DNA from: Acanthosoma haemorrhoidale
Taxonomy: Eukaryota > Arthropoda > Insecta > Hemiptera > Acanthosomatidae
DNA: 64,000 nucleotides
Assembly (NCBI GenBank): GCA_930367205.1
Contig: OV884012.1
Location: forward strand, 49,745,239 to 49,809,238
Direction of reading: 5' to 3'
The notes under the pieces are model-generated. The model saw only the letters and a list, made by a program, of their open reading frames with translations, was not told the origin of the DNA and searched no databases. Both the position numbers and the translations under genes were made by a program. The first letter of the stretch is position 1. The number at the start of each line of letters is the position of its first letter. This document shows, piece after piece, positions 13,501 through 24,735 of this stretch.

Positions 13501-14021
13501 AATTCCATGAAAACTATTCGTCAATTGGCTACCAACACATTTGAATAGATGATTTCGTCGCTAATATTCGATTTACTGATCCGTCGTCTATAGAAAAAAA
13601 TACTGAATGAACATTAGGGATATTCTTACAAGGAGTGGAAGAGAAAGGGACACAGTTAGGAATATCTGGTTTTAATTTTTGAAAATCTACAGTCCCCCTA
13701 CTTAATGTGATAATTTATTTCTTAATACCAACTATATTTCTTAATGAATGAGCTTTGATAGAGATGGCCATATTTTGCATGGTAGTCCATTATCAAAATA
13801 TATGGAATACCATTATCCTTTTAAATTTCATGACTTAGTTTTGAAAAGAGGACTTGTAGAGGTGAGACCAAGCCAGAAATAAAGACAGACCAAAACATAA
13901 ACTTTAATGATTTTGAAAATACGAAAACGATCACAGGCTTATTTCGTCAAGAAAAAAAGACCAACTTGAACTCGGAAAAATTAGTCACGTTGTGTGGTAG
14001 AATCTCCTTGTTAAGTCCTAG
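10501..14021. other. Long AT-rich stretch with a small TCTAA array
   Basis: The pentamer TCTAA is repeated about four times near 12394-12413, next to a moderately GC-rich stretch (12420-12680) of unknown nature. A small GC-rich patch lies at 11705-11795. Near 13200-13250 the phrases GCGAAAGTTTGGCCA and GCGAAACAATTTTGGCCA form a short imperfect tandem repeat. No gene is supported. Confidence 0.35.
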
Positions 14022-14316
14022 TGTGCCAAACTGTCGGGGAAAAATTAGGATAAGAATTAGTATGTAAGGTTGATCAAAAAGGTGAGCCCTAACCTTTATT
14101 AGTCAGTTTAGTCAAGTCACGTATAATGTATATCATTATACTTGTTTATTCATTATATAATTTCTATAAAATAACAAAACCTGTATATAATGTAGTGATG
14201 CTACAGGAAATTCAAAATAATTTGTAAATAGATTCGCCTGAGGATCTATAATCATATATAATTATCTGTAAATTTAAAGGGGCTATGAAGAAAAAAAAAA
14301 AAAAATAATGTGCCAA
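14022..14316 (+). mobile_element. LINE family A, 3' UTR insertion with 8-bp TSD
   Basis: The element runs from 14030 (ACTGTCGGGG) to its A tail ending about 14305. It is flanked by an exact duplication of TGTGCCAA at 14022-14029 and 14309-14316. The whole insertion is 3' untranslated sequence, so it was strongly 5'-truncated at insertion. A short internal deletion relative to the 6.8-kb copy is visible (TATGTAAGGTTGATC). Confidence 0.85.
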
Positions 14317-14739
14317 GTCTGCGTACAATCCGTTTCTCAAACAGCCCTTTTTTTTATTTTCGCTTCTGGCCAGCTGGGATTTGTGACAATCGATGATTAC
14401 TTGTTTTGGAGTCAGCCGATGGTTGTATATTATACTTTTTATGCAGACTAGAACGAATGTTTTTTATACAAAAAATAAAAAATATAATTTGAAAAAAAAT
14501 GATCTATCGTAATAGGAAAATGGGTAATTGTGATAAATGATCTCATCCTTACCATATGTGGAACGTATTGATAAATTATGCCGACAGAAATTGTGTGAAG
14601 TCTGGAGCTTTTATGTTGCTGCTCGGAGTGAGAAGGGACAGTGACATACACACGACTTGTTGACATAGCGCAGACATAAAGTACCCTTGCCCACTTAGGT
14701 TGATTATAGACGGGGATCTGTGAATGTGATTATCTAGCG
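14317..14739. other. AT-rich stretch, nothing recognised
   Basis: Two minus-strand frames of 70-72 codons overlap here, but neither shows a recognised domain or splice context. Confidence 0.35.
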
Positions 14740-15060
14740 CGGAAATTGGTCGGGTCCGCCCTGGAATTAACTGGCGGACCGCGGGCACGGCGGGCGATAT
14801 GGATCAGGCTCAGTGACGTGCCCATAACTCACACCCGCCGCAGTTTTCTTTATTGTTTCACACACGGAGGGCTAGATGCAGATAAAGGGCTAAAATATAA
14901 ATTTATCCTCGAAGGGTCCACAGTTGTGCACACCTGTTGTCCCTACGTGCCCCCTTATCGCTGCCGCGTTAGCGCTCCATAAATCAGGCGGCGCGTTCTA
15001 CTCTTTAATCAAAAGCGCGCTCCTTCTTGATGCGGCACATCTTAATGACCACTCCAAATT
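14740..15060. promoter_or_regulatory. GC-rich island with CRE-like and TCF motifs
   Basis: Contains TGACGTG (14814-14820), several CAnnTG E-boxes around 14920-14945, and ATCAAAAG (15008-15015). The 78-codon plus frame has no family resemblance I know. Candidate enhancer; inference from composition and motifs. Confidence 0.3.
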
Positions 15061-17035
15061 CATTTTTAACATTTTCAACACAGGTCGTTAGCAGCCCACC
15101 CTCGCACTTATGTCGGCTCCAAAAGCTGAATTTGATTCTTCCTTTTACCATGAAGAGACTTTGTAATACCTCCATGGACTAACTATAGTAAATGAAAAAG
15201 TATCGAAAAATATCGTTAAGAAATTGAATCAGAAAATATTAATAATCTACAATTATTCCTATGTAACAATTGTAGGTCATCAATATTCTATTTGTTTGCA
15301 CGCCTTGACGCTGAAAAAATACGAGTCATTTACACCACTCATGATTTTCTAGCCTAGGTTAAATATCTACACTTGAACGTTCAACCTGGAGGTTATTAGC
15401 AGTGAATAAAGGCATGGTGTCTTCGTTACATTCCTCTATACTAGTCCCTAGTAGGAATACTCTTGTTCAGTTGTTCTCTTGTGCTTGTTATACGTAATAC
15501 ACTCTGTCAGAAATTGCTCCAGTGTGTGCTTTTTAACAGTCTTCACATTGTTGGGAGTCCATTGTTGTTACAGTGGCCACAATCCGGAGTCAAGTGATCA
15601 TTTCTTTCCGGTACGTTCTGTATGAAGTATCCCTCTCCCCCCTTTTATTCTTGGTCTATTTTCTGTCAGGAGCCATTTTAATCACCACTTACATTCGTAA
15701 ACCAGCTCGTTTGAGGTGTGCATTTTCACCTCAATTATTGATTAAGTTAGTGTGTTAAAGACGACAATTCTTCTGTACATGGCATAAATTTATCCACCAA
15801 AATCTTCAAAATCTCTGAATGAACTATCCAGTGTGGAAACCAACGTGAGGATCAAACTGAAAGAAACATAGTGATTATAGTATCGTCAAATGCACAGTGG
15901 TTACTGGCATATTACTACTATCTTATTTTCTACACAATTGTGATTAAGGATTTTAATTAAGGGAGTCATTAGGACAACAGTTGAAGCCTTCATGCCTAAA
16001 TCCATTCAAATTAAAAAAAACAAAACATATTCCGTGGCATTGCCAGCTTGATATACCAAAAAATCTGCATATTGTAAGACTGCATCGATAAATTTGATTT
16101 GGTGCCTTATTTATCATAATAGAATATTTTTTATTACAAACGCTTTATGAGTTTTTCATGTCGTCAATCGTCAAGAATAACTACCACGGCCATTGACCAA
16201 ACAAGGATTTTATTATCACAAAAAAAATAGATCAATGGAGTGTAAACAAAAATAGTTTGATTGTTTTAAATAATTTGACTTTATAAATGAATAATGAAAT
16301 ACCGATGAAAAAGAATACATTTTGAACAGCACCCCAAAAGAACTGATTAAACACCTTTCAACGTTCAATGATGATTATCTTTACACACATAAAATGCATG
16401 AAAATATTTCATTACGATTATAATACTACACCAGTCAATCAAAATATTGTTAATTTGAGCACAACCATAATTATAACGCACAAAATATTACGTGAGTCAA
16501 TTATTAACAAAATAAGGAAATAATAATAAAACATAGAATAAATTTCCATAAACGGCCTGGTTCCTGAGTATATTCTGTGTCGCCCCACCCTACGCCATTA
16601 ATGAAAAGCCCCACGCATGTTCTTCAGTAATTTATCGCCAATAAAAATTGCTTCTCTTCACCCCTTACCAATCCAACGAAATGGATTTGAACAAGAACCC
16701 TGTACCAATCGGCAGTGACCCCTCATACTCCATCTTCTACCTTCTGGGCTCAATTATTAAATCAGATCATATATACAAATCATTTAGTTATTCATATTAA
16801 CCACAAGTTCACGAAAAATGTCGCAACTTCTTAATGTTCCATTCAAGTTCATGGTTCAACTATTCTAAATAAAAAAATATCCGAGTCTGTACTTCAATAC
16901 TGCTCAATACGTCACCTCTGAACTTATTGACATGAAGGAAAATAGCCTAAGGTGCACAAAAAAATTAAAGTGAATGCACACCATTAAAAGTTTCCTGACT
17001 AAGGAAATTAGAAGGATGTGAAATGTAACATTGTT
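15061..17035. other. AT-rich stretch, nothing recognised
   Basis: No repeat family or gene was recognised. Some moderately balanced sequence lies at 16560-16760, without a usable frame. Confidence 0.35.
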
Positions 17036-17200
17036 TTTTTAATAAAATTATCTTTATTTGAATAAAATTACAATCTGGCCATATCATTGTAATAAAAGAT
17101 TAGATTCACGGCATATTTACTATACCAATTAACATTTGCTCCTTCATTCATACAGTATTTACAATGTACATTCATACAATCAGGACATGAGGAGAGCACA
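17036..17200 (-). mobile_element. Divergent 3' end resembling LINE family B
   Basis: Read on the minus strand the end resembles the family B 3' terminus: repeated CATTCATAC / TATTTACAA phrases followed by ACAATCTGGC-like sequence (on plus, AATAAAATTACAATCTGGC). The match is partial and the rest of the family B 3' UTR is not recognisable. It may be an old copy or a related subfamily. Confidence 0.35.
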
Positions 17201-17439
17201 CAGACCAGTGCCAAAACTCCCAGTCACTGAATACTTACAAAAGATGACGGACCACTTCCGCTTCAATCTCCAAAAAAGATTTCAAGGATGGTTACTTTGA
17301 TCGCAGCTTCATAAAAGAAGATCGTTGGTCCAAAATGGAAAGGAAACCTTTAATAAGGATCTTCTCGAAAATCTTGGAGAGGCCGATTAGATGAATGGCT
17401 ATTAGATGGTTTATCTCGTACAATACAATTGAAGGTATA

Positions 17440-17567
17440 CGAGGGTGGTCTGAAAAGTTTCCGACCTAACAAAGCTTTTATTTTAGCTATTATTTCACTA
17501 GCTTTTATTTATTTTATTATCATCTTCATGTTGAGGTTGGAAACTTTTCAGACCACCTGTGTACTCG
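17440..17567. mobile_element. Mariner-type MITE, TA-flanked
   Basis: A 128-bp non-autonomous element with terminal inverted repeats: GGTGGTCTGAAAAGTTTCC (from 17444) at the left and its near-exact complement at the right (to about 17558). The ends CGAG...CTCG are flanked by TA at 17438-17439 and 17568-17569, as for Tc1/mariner insertions. The right arm carries a few extra bases near its end. No transposase is encoded, so it would depend on an element elsewhere. Confidence 0.75.
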
Positions 17568-17571
17568 TATG

Positions 17572-17856
17572 TGAGCAAGATGTAAGAGATTTATTTGCTT
17601 GTTGGCGGAGGAAGGACATATCCCGGAGATTTGTTTGCTAATAGTGCAGTAAGTATTTGACCTCAGGGTGAGTAAGAGGGATGAATTGCTTTAGGTTGGA
17701 GAAAAAGAGAAATTGGCGGAAGACCAATCGTATGCTTTATAGTTATGTATTTGAGCATTTTTAGGGTTACTGGCCAAAAGGATATATAAGTGGGAGGCAA
17801 AGAGGATAGTAAGGAATTTAACGATTCATACCTATAGGATTCCCAGTTGCCACTTA
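17572..17856. other. Stretch between MITE and LINE A, nothing recognised
   Basis: Moderately purine-rich sequence with no domain-like frame. Confidence 0.35.
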
Positions 17857-18650
17857 TTTTTTTCCCCCATAGCTTCTTTAAATTTACAAATAATTATAGA
17901 TCCTCAGGTGAATCTATTTACAAATTAGTTTTGTATTTCCTGTAGCATCGCTGCATTACATACAGGTTTTGTTATTTTATAATGAATCGATGCGGGTGAG
18001 GTGGTGCGGTCATAGTGTTAAATACTGGGTTGGTTAGTTGCTGCAAAAAGTCAAAAAACTTGATGTGTCTCCGGCGGATGAACTCGCCCACCGACGGCAC
18101 ACCAAGCAACGGATGCAGGTCAGTGTTCTTTAACCTCTCTCGAGAGGTATGTCGGACCACTTTTCGCATGATCCCATTCTGGAAATGTTGGAGACATTTG
18201 ACTATTGCCAGTGAAGTGGGTAAATAGCGGGGCACCGTACAGCAGAGCTGGCTGGAGGACACATTTATATCAGTTTGAGACGAAGCGACAGGTTGGGTGA
18301 AGTTAGCAAGTGCGATAGCTGGTAACCTGTGTCGTACTTTTTATATTTTATTACTAAAATGAGTAGAGAAATGGAGATTGAGATATCCATTTTTATACCC
18401 AGATCGTGCATTAAGAAAGCTGGTGAGTTCTCTTGCCTTTCTATAGTATATGATTTTGGCAAGGCTTTTTTCCCCGTTTTGAGAGAGAAGATTACGCAGT
18501 CGGTCTTCCCTGCGTTAACACTGATGTTTAACATGCCGAGTCTGTCACTGGTTACGTTACAAACTGACTCGCCCTGTATAAGAGCTCTTTGTGCACTCAT
18601 GCTGATGCTGCAAACCGCAATCTCGTCGGTGAATGTTGCCGCTTAACCGC
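17857..18650 (-). mobile_element. LINE family A, RT C-terminal part and 3' UTR
   Basis: On the minus strand the fragment enters near the reverse-transcriptase active-site region. It reads FTDEIAV, where an active element would carry a YADD-type motif, then LNISVNAGKTDCVIF, which fits the next conserved RT block. A second frame (18262-17972) holds HFQNGIMRKVV and resembles the C-terminal tail after RT in Jockey/CR1-like LINEs. The 3' UTR ends in an A-rich tail at the left (17857). Compared with the 25.7-kb copy, about 140 bp of UTR are missing at 17986/17987. Frameshifts separate the coding pieces, so the copy is dead. Confidence 0.75.
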
Positions 18651-19229
18651 TTTATTACATGGTTATTACTGCTAACGTGATTAAATGAGACGGGATTGAA
18701 TTTTATATTGTACTAATTCTAAGATATGAGTTGACAGAGGGTTATCAGTATTTGTAATAGAGTTAGGGTGGGATTTGGAGGCCTGCCAGGAACATTATTT
18801 TAATGAAGTGGTAAAGATGTCTGCAGTCATGTCTGGTGATGTTTTTGAAATTAAATATAAAGCACTTATTTATGAAACATGAGAAATTTATAAATCATCT
18901 TTTTTTCCTACCACCAATAAATTATGTCAATACGCGCTTATGGGCTAAAAGACATGCATGGAGAAAAAGATTGCTGCAGCTAATGACAATGGAGGGGTTA
19001 TGCCCTGCCAAGGTCTGAGCCGACCAGCGAGTGACATTATAACAGATAGTTGATATTTTTTTTTATACAACCTGTATTTATATGTAGTTTGATGTTTTTA
19101 AGTTTATGATATACAATTATATTCCCTGTGCTAATTGAACTTCCGAGCCACTCAAAAAATATTTAAACTTCCAGAAAATGTTAAATAATATAAGGGCGCT
19201 TCCCACCTAGACCCAGAATTTAATTTCAG
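18651..19229. other. AT-rich stretch, nothing recognised
   Basis: May include an older upstream continuation of the LINE A copy, but no further RT block could be read. Confidence 0.3.
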
Positions 19230-19640
19230 AAGAGGTAGGGGGGGGGGTTAAAGAGAGGAGGCACCTAAGCCAGCTCCCAAGTAGAAATGGATTTCGAGAA
19301 AATTAATTTGCACCCACACCCACACACAGAGAGCGGGACTGTTTTCATTCACGAGTTGTGCCGAAAAGCCGGCCGACGCTTTCCCAGGCTAAGCCTCCCT
19401 TTGACTGTTAATTTATTCACATCTGGCAGCGTTTATAATACAGACAATCTTGTTAGCTGTGCCGGGGTGTACTCTTAATTGCCACCCCGGCGCTCGTTTC
19501 ATTTGTCTAAACACCCCCCTCTTTTACCCCGCTAATTTATTGGGGGGTTAATAATAATCTGCAGGGGTGGGCGGGGGCGATTCATGGTGAGCTGCAGTTG
19601 CACAGCCCCGGGCAGTTTGTTGACCTAAGAGGTGGTGAAA
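19230..19640. promoter_or_regulatory. GC-rich island with homeodomain-like sites
   Basis: Contains a G run, GTTAATTTATT near 19407-19417, CATCTG (19420-19425), TTTATAATA near 19452, and TAATTTATTG (19533-19542) set between CCCC and GGGG blocks. No exon-like frame is convincing. The pattern of AT-rich homeodomain-like cores in GC-rich DNA suggests an enhancer or conserved non-coding element. Confidence 0.35.
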
Positions 19641-21419
19641 ACAAAACATACGTTTTATGTTCGTATAAATAAACTTTTCATATATAATATGTATAAATAT
19701 TCTTTTTTTAGCACTACTATTTGAGATAGAGGGAGGTTTATGTTTATTGCAATTTCCTTACATACAATTATGTACAGTTGTAAGAACAGGTTAAATAATC
19801 ATTCATTCATTCTTTCCATTAGCTTTCACCATATATCAAGTAAGTTTTTTAAATTTAGAGGAAAACAAACAAAATAAAAACTTCTACCATACTGACAATA
19901 TACAGACTATTTTTTTGTATATTTTATCTCATCTAATAAATAGCACAATCTATAGTCACTTGTAATTATTTAAACGTTTAACTTTCTCTTATTCTGATCA
20001 TTAATTTTTGTTTATTGTGAATTTAATTTATTATATGTAATCCTTTCAGTTATATTAAATTTATTTTAATAGAAAATGATAATAATTAATCTTTAGAATT
20101 TTTTTTATTTTAGACAGTTCGTAAGTGTCTGCTGTTATATGTACCTTCATGTTGCAGCAGTAGAAGAAAACGATTTAACCATCGATAACATCCGTGTTTC
20201 CAATGTACAATGATCCGCGGACTGGTGTAAATCTCAAGGTGAAAACCACAACCAATCTCACAAAAAAAAACAGTTAGACATTGCAAAATTAATTGGCTTG
20301 CCTCAGTTCCTGATGCACTAGCTTAACCTCCTAACGGCAGTTATTAATGGGTATAAAGGATATTTAGAAAGAAAGAAGGTAAGTGTTAAAAAAGAATTAG
20401 AAGCTTCTAATATACGAGTATGAAAACCTCACTTTAAAAACACTAAAATCTGATTTTCACTAAGACACCACATGTTGCTTTATTGAAAGTCCGAACAACT
20501 CTGCCTCTGTTTTACGGTGCTATTTACTGGCAACATGCCCCTACTATAATAAAAGCAGTTTTTGCAAAAGGTCCAAGATGTAATCCTTTTTAATCTCACC
20601 AGGCCCTATAAATACTCAATTTCAACGTAAAACACACTCCCTTAAAATCAACCTAATTTATTGGACATTACTTAATTTCCCTCCACTTTCTACTTCCTTA
20701 GTTTTGTTTATATATATTTCCGATATTAAAATAATGTTTGTAATTGATGCAATCAAAGACCTCCTCAAGTACAGAATCTTACATATTAAAAAAAATCTGA
20801 CTTTTTCTAGTTTATTTTTTCTTCTTCACCAGTCAACCAACCTCCACCTAATACATATAAAACAACATCTAAATATTTATTCATTGTGTTTTAAATAATA
20901 AGATTGGAAACAATCCGATATTAATACAAGCCAACAATGATATTATCGACAAATTGATCATTTTATTCTTCCACTATTACATTCAGCCCGCATTGCACAC
21001 CAGAGGACGCACGAATAGACAAAACGTTGACTTGTGATGCATAAATAAATAAAAGATGCTTTGAAAAGTTTTCTCACAATGTAAATATAGGCAAATAAAG
21101 GTGTTTCTTTCTCAGTTATTACTCTTTAGAATAAAATAGCATAAACCTTGAGAATCTGAGATTTTATCATATCTAAGAACATTGCCACAGTTCGCATAAA
21201 TTTGGTTATGCTTCATTCTAAGTGTGGTATCACCTTGAAGACTCGGTCACCAAAAATGTAATCTGTTATAGTGGACTGGCTGGGACAATTTAAGAACTAG
21301 TCTGTTTTTCCAAATTGTTTCTCCAAATTATTTTTGCATTATAACCTACAGTTCAAGGAAACACCTCAAGCTTATTCTTTGCTTTCCGTGGGATAATGAG
21401 CGGACGAGGTGTATTCGTT
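19641..21419. other. AT-rich stretch, nothing recognised
   Basis: Very AT-rich. A 64-codon frame at 20704-20898 is of AT-rich composition and not protein-like. Confidence 0.4.
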
Positions 21420-21560
21420 AAGAAAGGAGATAGACCTTATCTTAATGGCGCTATCTTTTCCTGGTCTAAACATGTGCGAGACAAGACTAATATGCCCAAA
21501 CTAACAATGAGTCCCGCGGGCGGGAAGAACGGCATTACATTAGTAGTAAAGTCGATGTAG
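21420..21560. promoter_or_regulatory. Small GC-richer block
   Basis: About 140 bases of more balanced sequence with a TTATCT/GATA-type site and GTCCCGCGGGCGGGAAG. Weak candidate regulatory block. Confidence 0.15.
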
Positions 21561-22118
21561 ACCTGTTTAACATACTCAAAGAGGAAATGGCCCTTCCATT
21601 TTTTTTTGTTCTGTTTCCATTCTTTCTGAGGGGAGTAGCCATTTGTTTCGGAATACATAGTGTGGGCCCATCGTGATAACGGTTAGTAAAGGATGGTTGA
21701 ATATATTTATTATTAGTGGTGTTGGACTGATGTCATCACCATTTGTGTAGAAATTCATTTTTGCCCTTAATTCGTTTTTTTTCTATACGTTTCTAGCTAG
21801 TTTTGTTTGTATCATATCACTGCTACTACTGGAATGTGAATGTTGAAAAAGAAATACACTTGAATTTGTTGTGATATATCACTTCATATTTTTTTTCTTC
21901 ATATCCCCTGGTTATTAAAAATTATGAAATTCAATATAGATTCCATATAAATGAATCTGTTTACAATAGGTCAATATTATACGTCCTGTGGCTTGGTGAC
22001 ATTTTATACATTCAACTATAATTTATTAATTATTAATTTCTAACAATTACAAACTGTGATTTGCCATTGTTACAAAAGTATAATGTAGATTCCACATACA
22101 TTCTCGATACATGTTTAA
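21561..22118. other. AT-rich stretch, nothing recognised
   Basis: No gene or repeat family found. Confidence 0.35.
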
Positions 22119-22320
22119 AAAGTGACAGGGCTCACCTTCAGAATAATAAAACTTAAAACTAACTTACATCTAACGAACAAAAACCTCCATACTAATTATT
22201 AACCTAATTTTTCCCTGACAGTCTATTGCCATCGATGCGGGAAGGGTGGCGTGCTCATAGTGTTGAAGACTGGGTTTCTTAGGTGCTGAAACTTAATGTG
22301 TCTCCGGTGGATGAACTCGT
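22119..22320 (-). mobile_element. LINE family A fragment (UTR and end of ORF)
   Basis: Matches the 25.7-kb copy from the GGGCTCACCTT part of the 3' UTR up to the ATGAACTCG region of the ORF tail (minus strand). The 3' end of the UTR and the A tail are missing, so it is a both-ends-truncated relic. A family B insertion starts about 55 bp to its right. Confidence 0.65.
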
Positions 22321-22358
22321 CAATGTTTGACCACACTACGAGTTCATCGTTGGCTATG

Positions 22359-22888
22359 AGTATATAATATACAACAACAATTTATTAAGATAAAATTACA
22401 ATCTGCCTTTTATTAGGCAATGAGTAATTGAGATAAGTGTCATCATTCATACCATATTTACAATTCATCATTCACTCGCTCATTCATACAATATTTACAA
22501 ACAGCCCAGAGGCCCCCCAAGTCCACATGGTTGTCACCTCCCTCGCATGCGAAGGAGGAAGCGGAGTCTTGGGGAGTCCCCCACGCCCCTACTTCAGCCG
22601 CGTCACTGGATAAGAGCCAGCGGAGGCTGACCAAGAGCGCGAGAGCCACAGTCACTCAGGACATGATTGGAGAAACTGGCCATTGCCAGGACTCCCACTG
22701 TCACTTATTTATAGCAGGTCACGAGGCCACTGCCGTTTAAGTCTCCGAGGAGGATTATAGGGATGAGTGGTGCAGTGCAATGACTGTGCTAGGGAATTAG
22801 GGTGGTTGGATAGGTTACCATGGAATTTAATGAACTTGGAAGGGATGAGTTCAAGAATATAGGGGTATATTCAGTATATAATATACAA
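22359..22888 (-). mobile_element. LINE family B (Jockey-like) insertion with 16-bp TSD
   Basis: The element (22375-22872) contains the end of a Jockey-like ORF2 and its full 3' UTR, with the AATAAA-containing 3' end on the left. It is flanked by an exact 16-bp duplication, AGTATATAATATACAA, at 22359-22374 and 22873-22888. Coding sequence at the right end, read on minus, ends in a KRQWPRDLL-like C-terminus as in the copy at 63.5 kb. Perfect duplication implies a comparatively recent insertion. Confidence 0.85.
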
Positions 22889-24580
22889 GAGTAGAAGAGT
22901 TGGTTAGAAGGCTAGGTTGATCATAAGAAACTCTTCTGCCCATTGCTATATTCAATTTTAATTTTAATACCATCCGTATTTTTAATTTTGGGTAATAGAT
23001 AGCAATAGGTAGGAAGTATTTTTTTCTCCCATGAAAGTGGCAAATACACAATATAATAGTGCACAGTTAAAACGAATTTATATGATTTATTGAGTGAAAC
23101 AATTGGGTGATGTGCACAAGGTAAGTAATTACAGGTAAAAAGGACAGAAATTCTTAGGAAGTAAATCAGTTGAAACAATAGTAGATAGGTTGGTTTCATT
23201 GTTTCAATTGCATGAGGTTTGTTGTTATTTTTTGAGTCCCATGGAGTGGGTCTTGGATGAGGATCTAGGGCGTTAAATAATGGGATATTTCGATTTTTAA
23301 TAATGTTGTAAAATTGTATTTGTTGTCGGAATACATAGTCAGCTGGTGTTTCGATATTATTTGCTGCCAAAAAAATGGGGTGAATGGTGAAGGCTTTTTC
23401 ATATTAATTAGTTTGGGATGTATTTAAATTCAAGGTAAGCTGCACTATTAGGGTACTGTAGACGAGGTGAAGCATAAAATTTTTTTAGGAAGTGATATGG
23501 CTTTGAAAATTAATATTTTAAGATGGAGCGGAACAGGAGAAGATTGGAGAGAGGTGTCAATAATGCTCATGCTTAGAGAAAGTTGTATCCTGGTATTGTA
23601 TAGGCTTCGCCATTACCATTGAAGTGTTATTTATAAATATTTGTTTAATCTAGTTTCTTTAAGTCTATCGATAAAATGAAAATACTATTGGTCTTTGATG
23701 TATCTGTGGATATGCCAGTGCCATCAAGTTTGTTAACTAATGTTTGCGTTTCTTCTGTGTTAGTAAGTCCATTTCTGTATTGATGTTTAGAAGGATGCTT
23801 TTAAGTGAGATCAATTTATAAAACCTAGTATTAATTGTTCCTGAATTAGGCAATCGTTGTTATAAAGGCTTTTATTGACAAAAGAAACCGGTTAGTTTTT
23901 TATTAAAAGTAGATAAAGATTTTCGCATCATGACTCCCACCAAATATATCTGTAGACAACATACCGACCTGTACGCCGGATCCACCCCTTACTCCCATTT
24001 TCCATCCTCACTACGACCTGATGAGGATATTATAGTGAGCCGAAACGATTGTCCACTTGCTTCAACCGCAATCCGATATCCCAACAAACAATCCACTCAT
24101 ATAAAGATCAATCAATACTGGGACATTGAGTGCTCACACAGTGTAACCCCTCAACATTCACAAAACCCAGGGTTTGGGACAATGGCAGGACCCTCGATAA
24201 TGGCATGTCGAGATGCACCAAGTGTATAAAGTAAAAAATAAATGTTGTCCTATTTTTAAGAACAGCAATGAATATAAGTAGTCCTATTTGCGAAAAACTG
24301 GGTTCAAATTCAATATTTATAAGCAGTAATGTTGCTTTATCTGTATTTAATTAGCCAATGGCCTATTAGGGTACACGCTATACCAAATAAGTAAACCTAA
24401 AACATGATTTTTTTTTAGTTAACTACAGTTTTTTATTATTATATAAATTATAAAATTCCTAATTTTTTTTTTCAAATAGTTTTCTCCCCTTCAGTTGATA
24501 ATTTTATCAGGAAAACAGGCTCAAATGTTTGTTTTTTTTAATACATCACACAACACTAACTACTAATTAGCGTAATCCAG
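22889..24580. other. AT-rich stretch with an unrecognised 149-codon minus frame
   Basis: On the minus strand an open frame runs from about 23403 down to 22921 without a stop. Its distal part (near ADYVFRQQIQFYNII) looks protein-like, the rest is low-complexity and AT-driven. I recognise no domain, no ATG at the proximal end and no splice context. A further 99-codon plus frame (23930-24229) also lacks recognisable features. Not called as genes. Confidence 0.25.
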
Positions 24581-24584
24581 GAAT

Positions 24585-24735
24585 CTCAGATTGGTTGTAT
24601 CCCCCTAGTCTGATCAGTATGACATTTGGAGACCCAGGTTTAATCCTCAGGGGTTTTTCTTTGTATGTCGGCCTCATGAGGGTTACCTCATTCTCGTGTG
24701 GATAAACAAGTTTTTACTTGAATAAAAAAAAAACT
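24585..24735 (+). repeat. Possible tRNA-derived SINE
   Basis: A short segment with a B-box-like GGTTTAATCCT near 24640, an A-box-like TAGTCTGATCAG upstream, and a 3' end TACTTGAATA followed by an A run at about 24725-24733. This is the layout of a tRNA-derived SINE. The A box deviates from consensus and no second copy was found in the window, so the call is tentative. Confidence 0.35.

Noticed and set aside
18329..18646. 105-codon plus-strand frame
   Set aside because: It is the antisense shadow of the LINE A reverse-transcriptase fragment.
22531..22740. 69-codon plus-strand frame, with close relatives at 30568-30780 (plus) and 58287-58568 (minus)
   Set aside because: The repeated peptide is the antisense reading of the family B 3' UTR. 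Its recurrence reflects the repeat, not a gene family.
22921..23370. 149-codon minus-strand frame
   Set aside because: Start is a TTG codon, composition is AT-driven over most of its length and no family is recognised.
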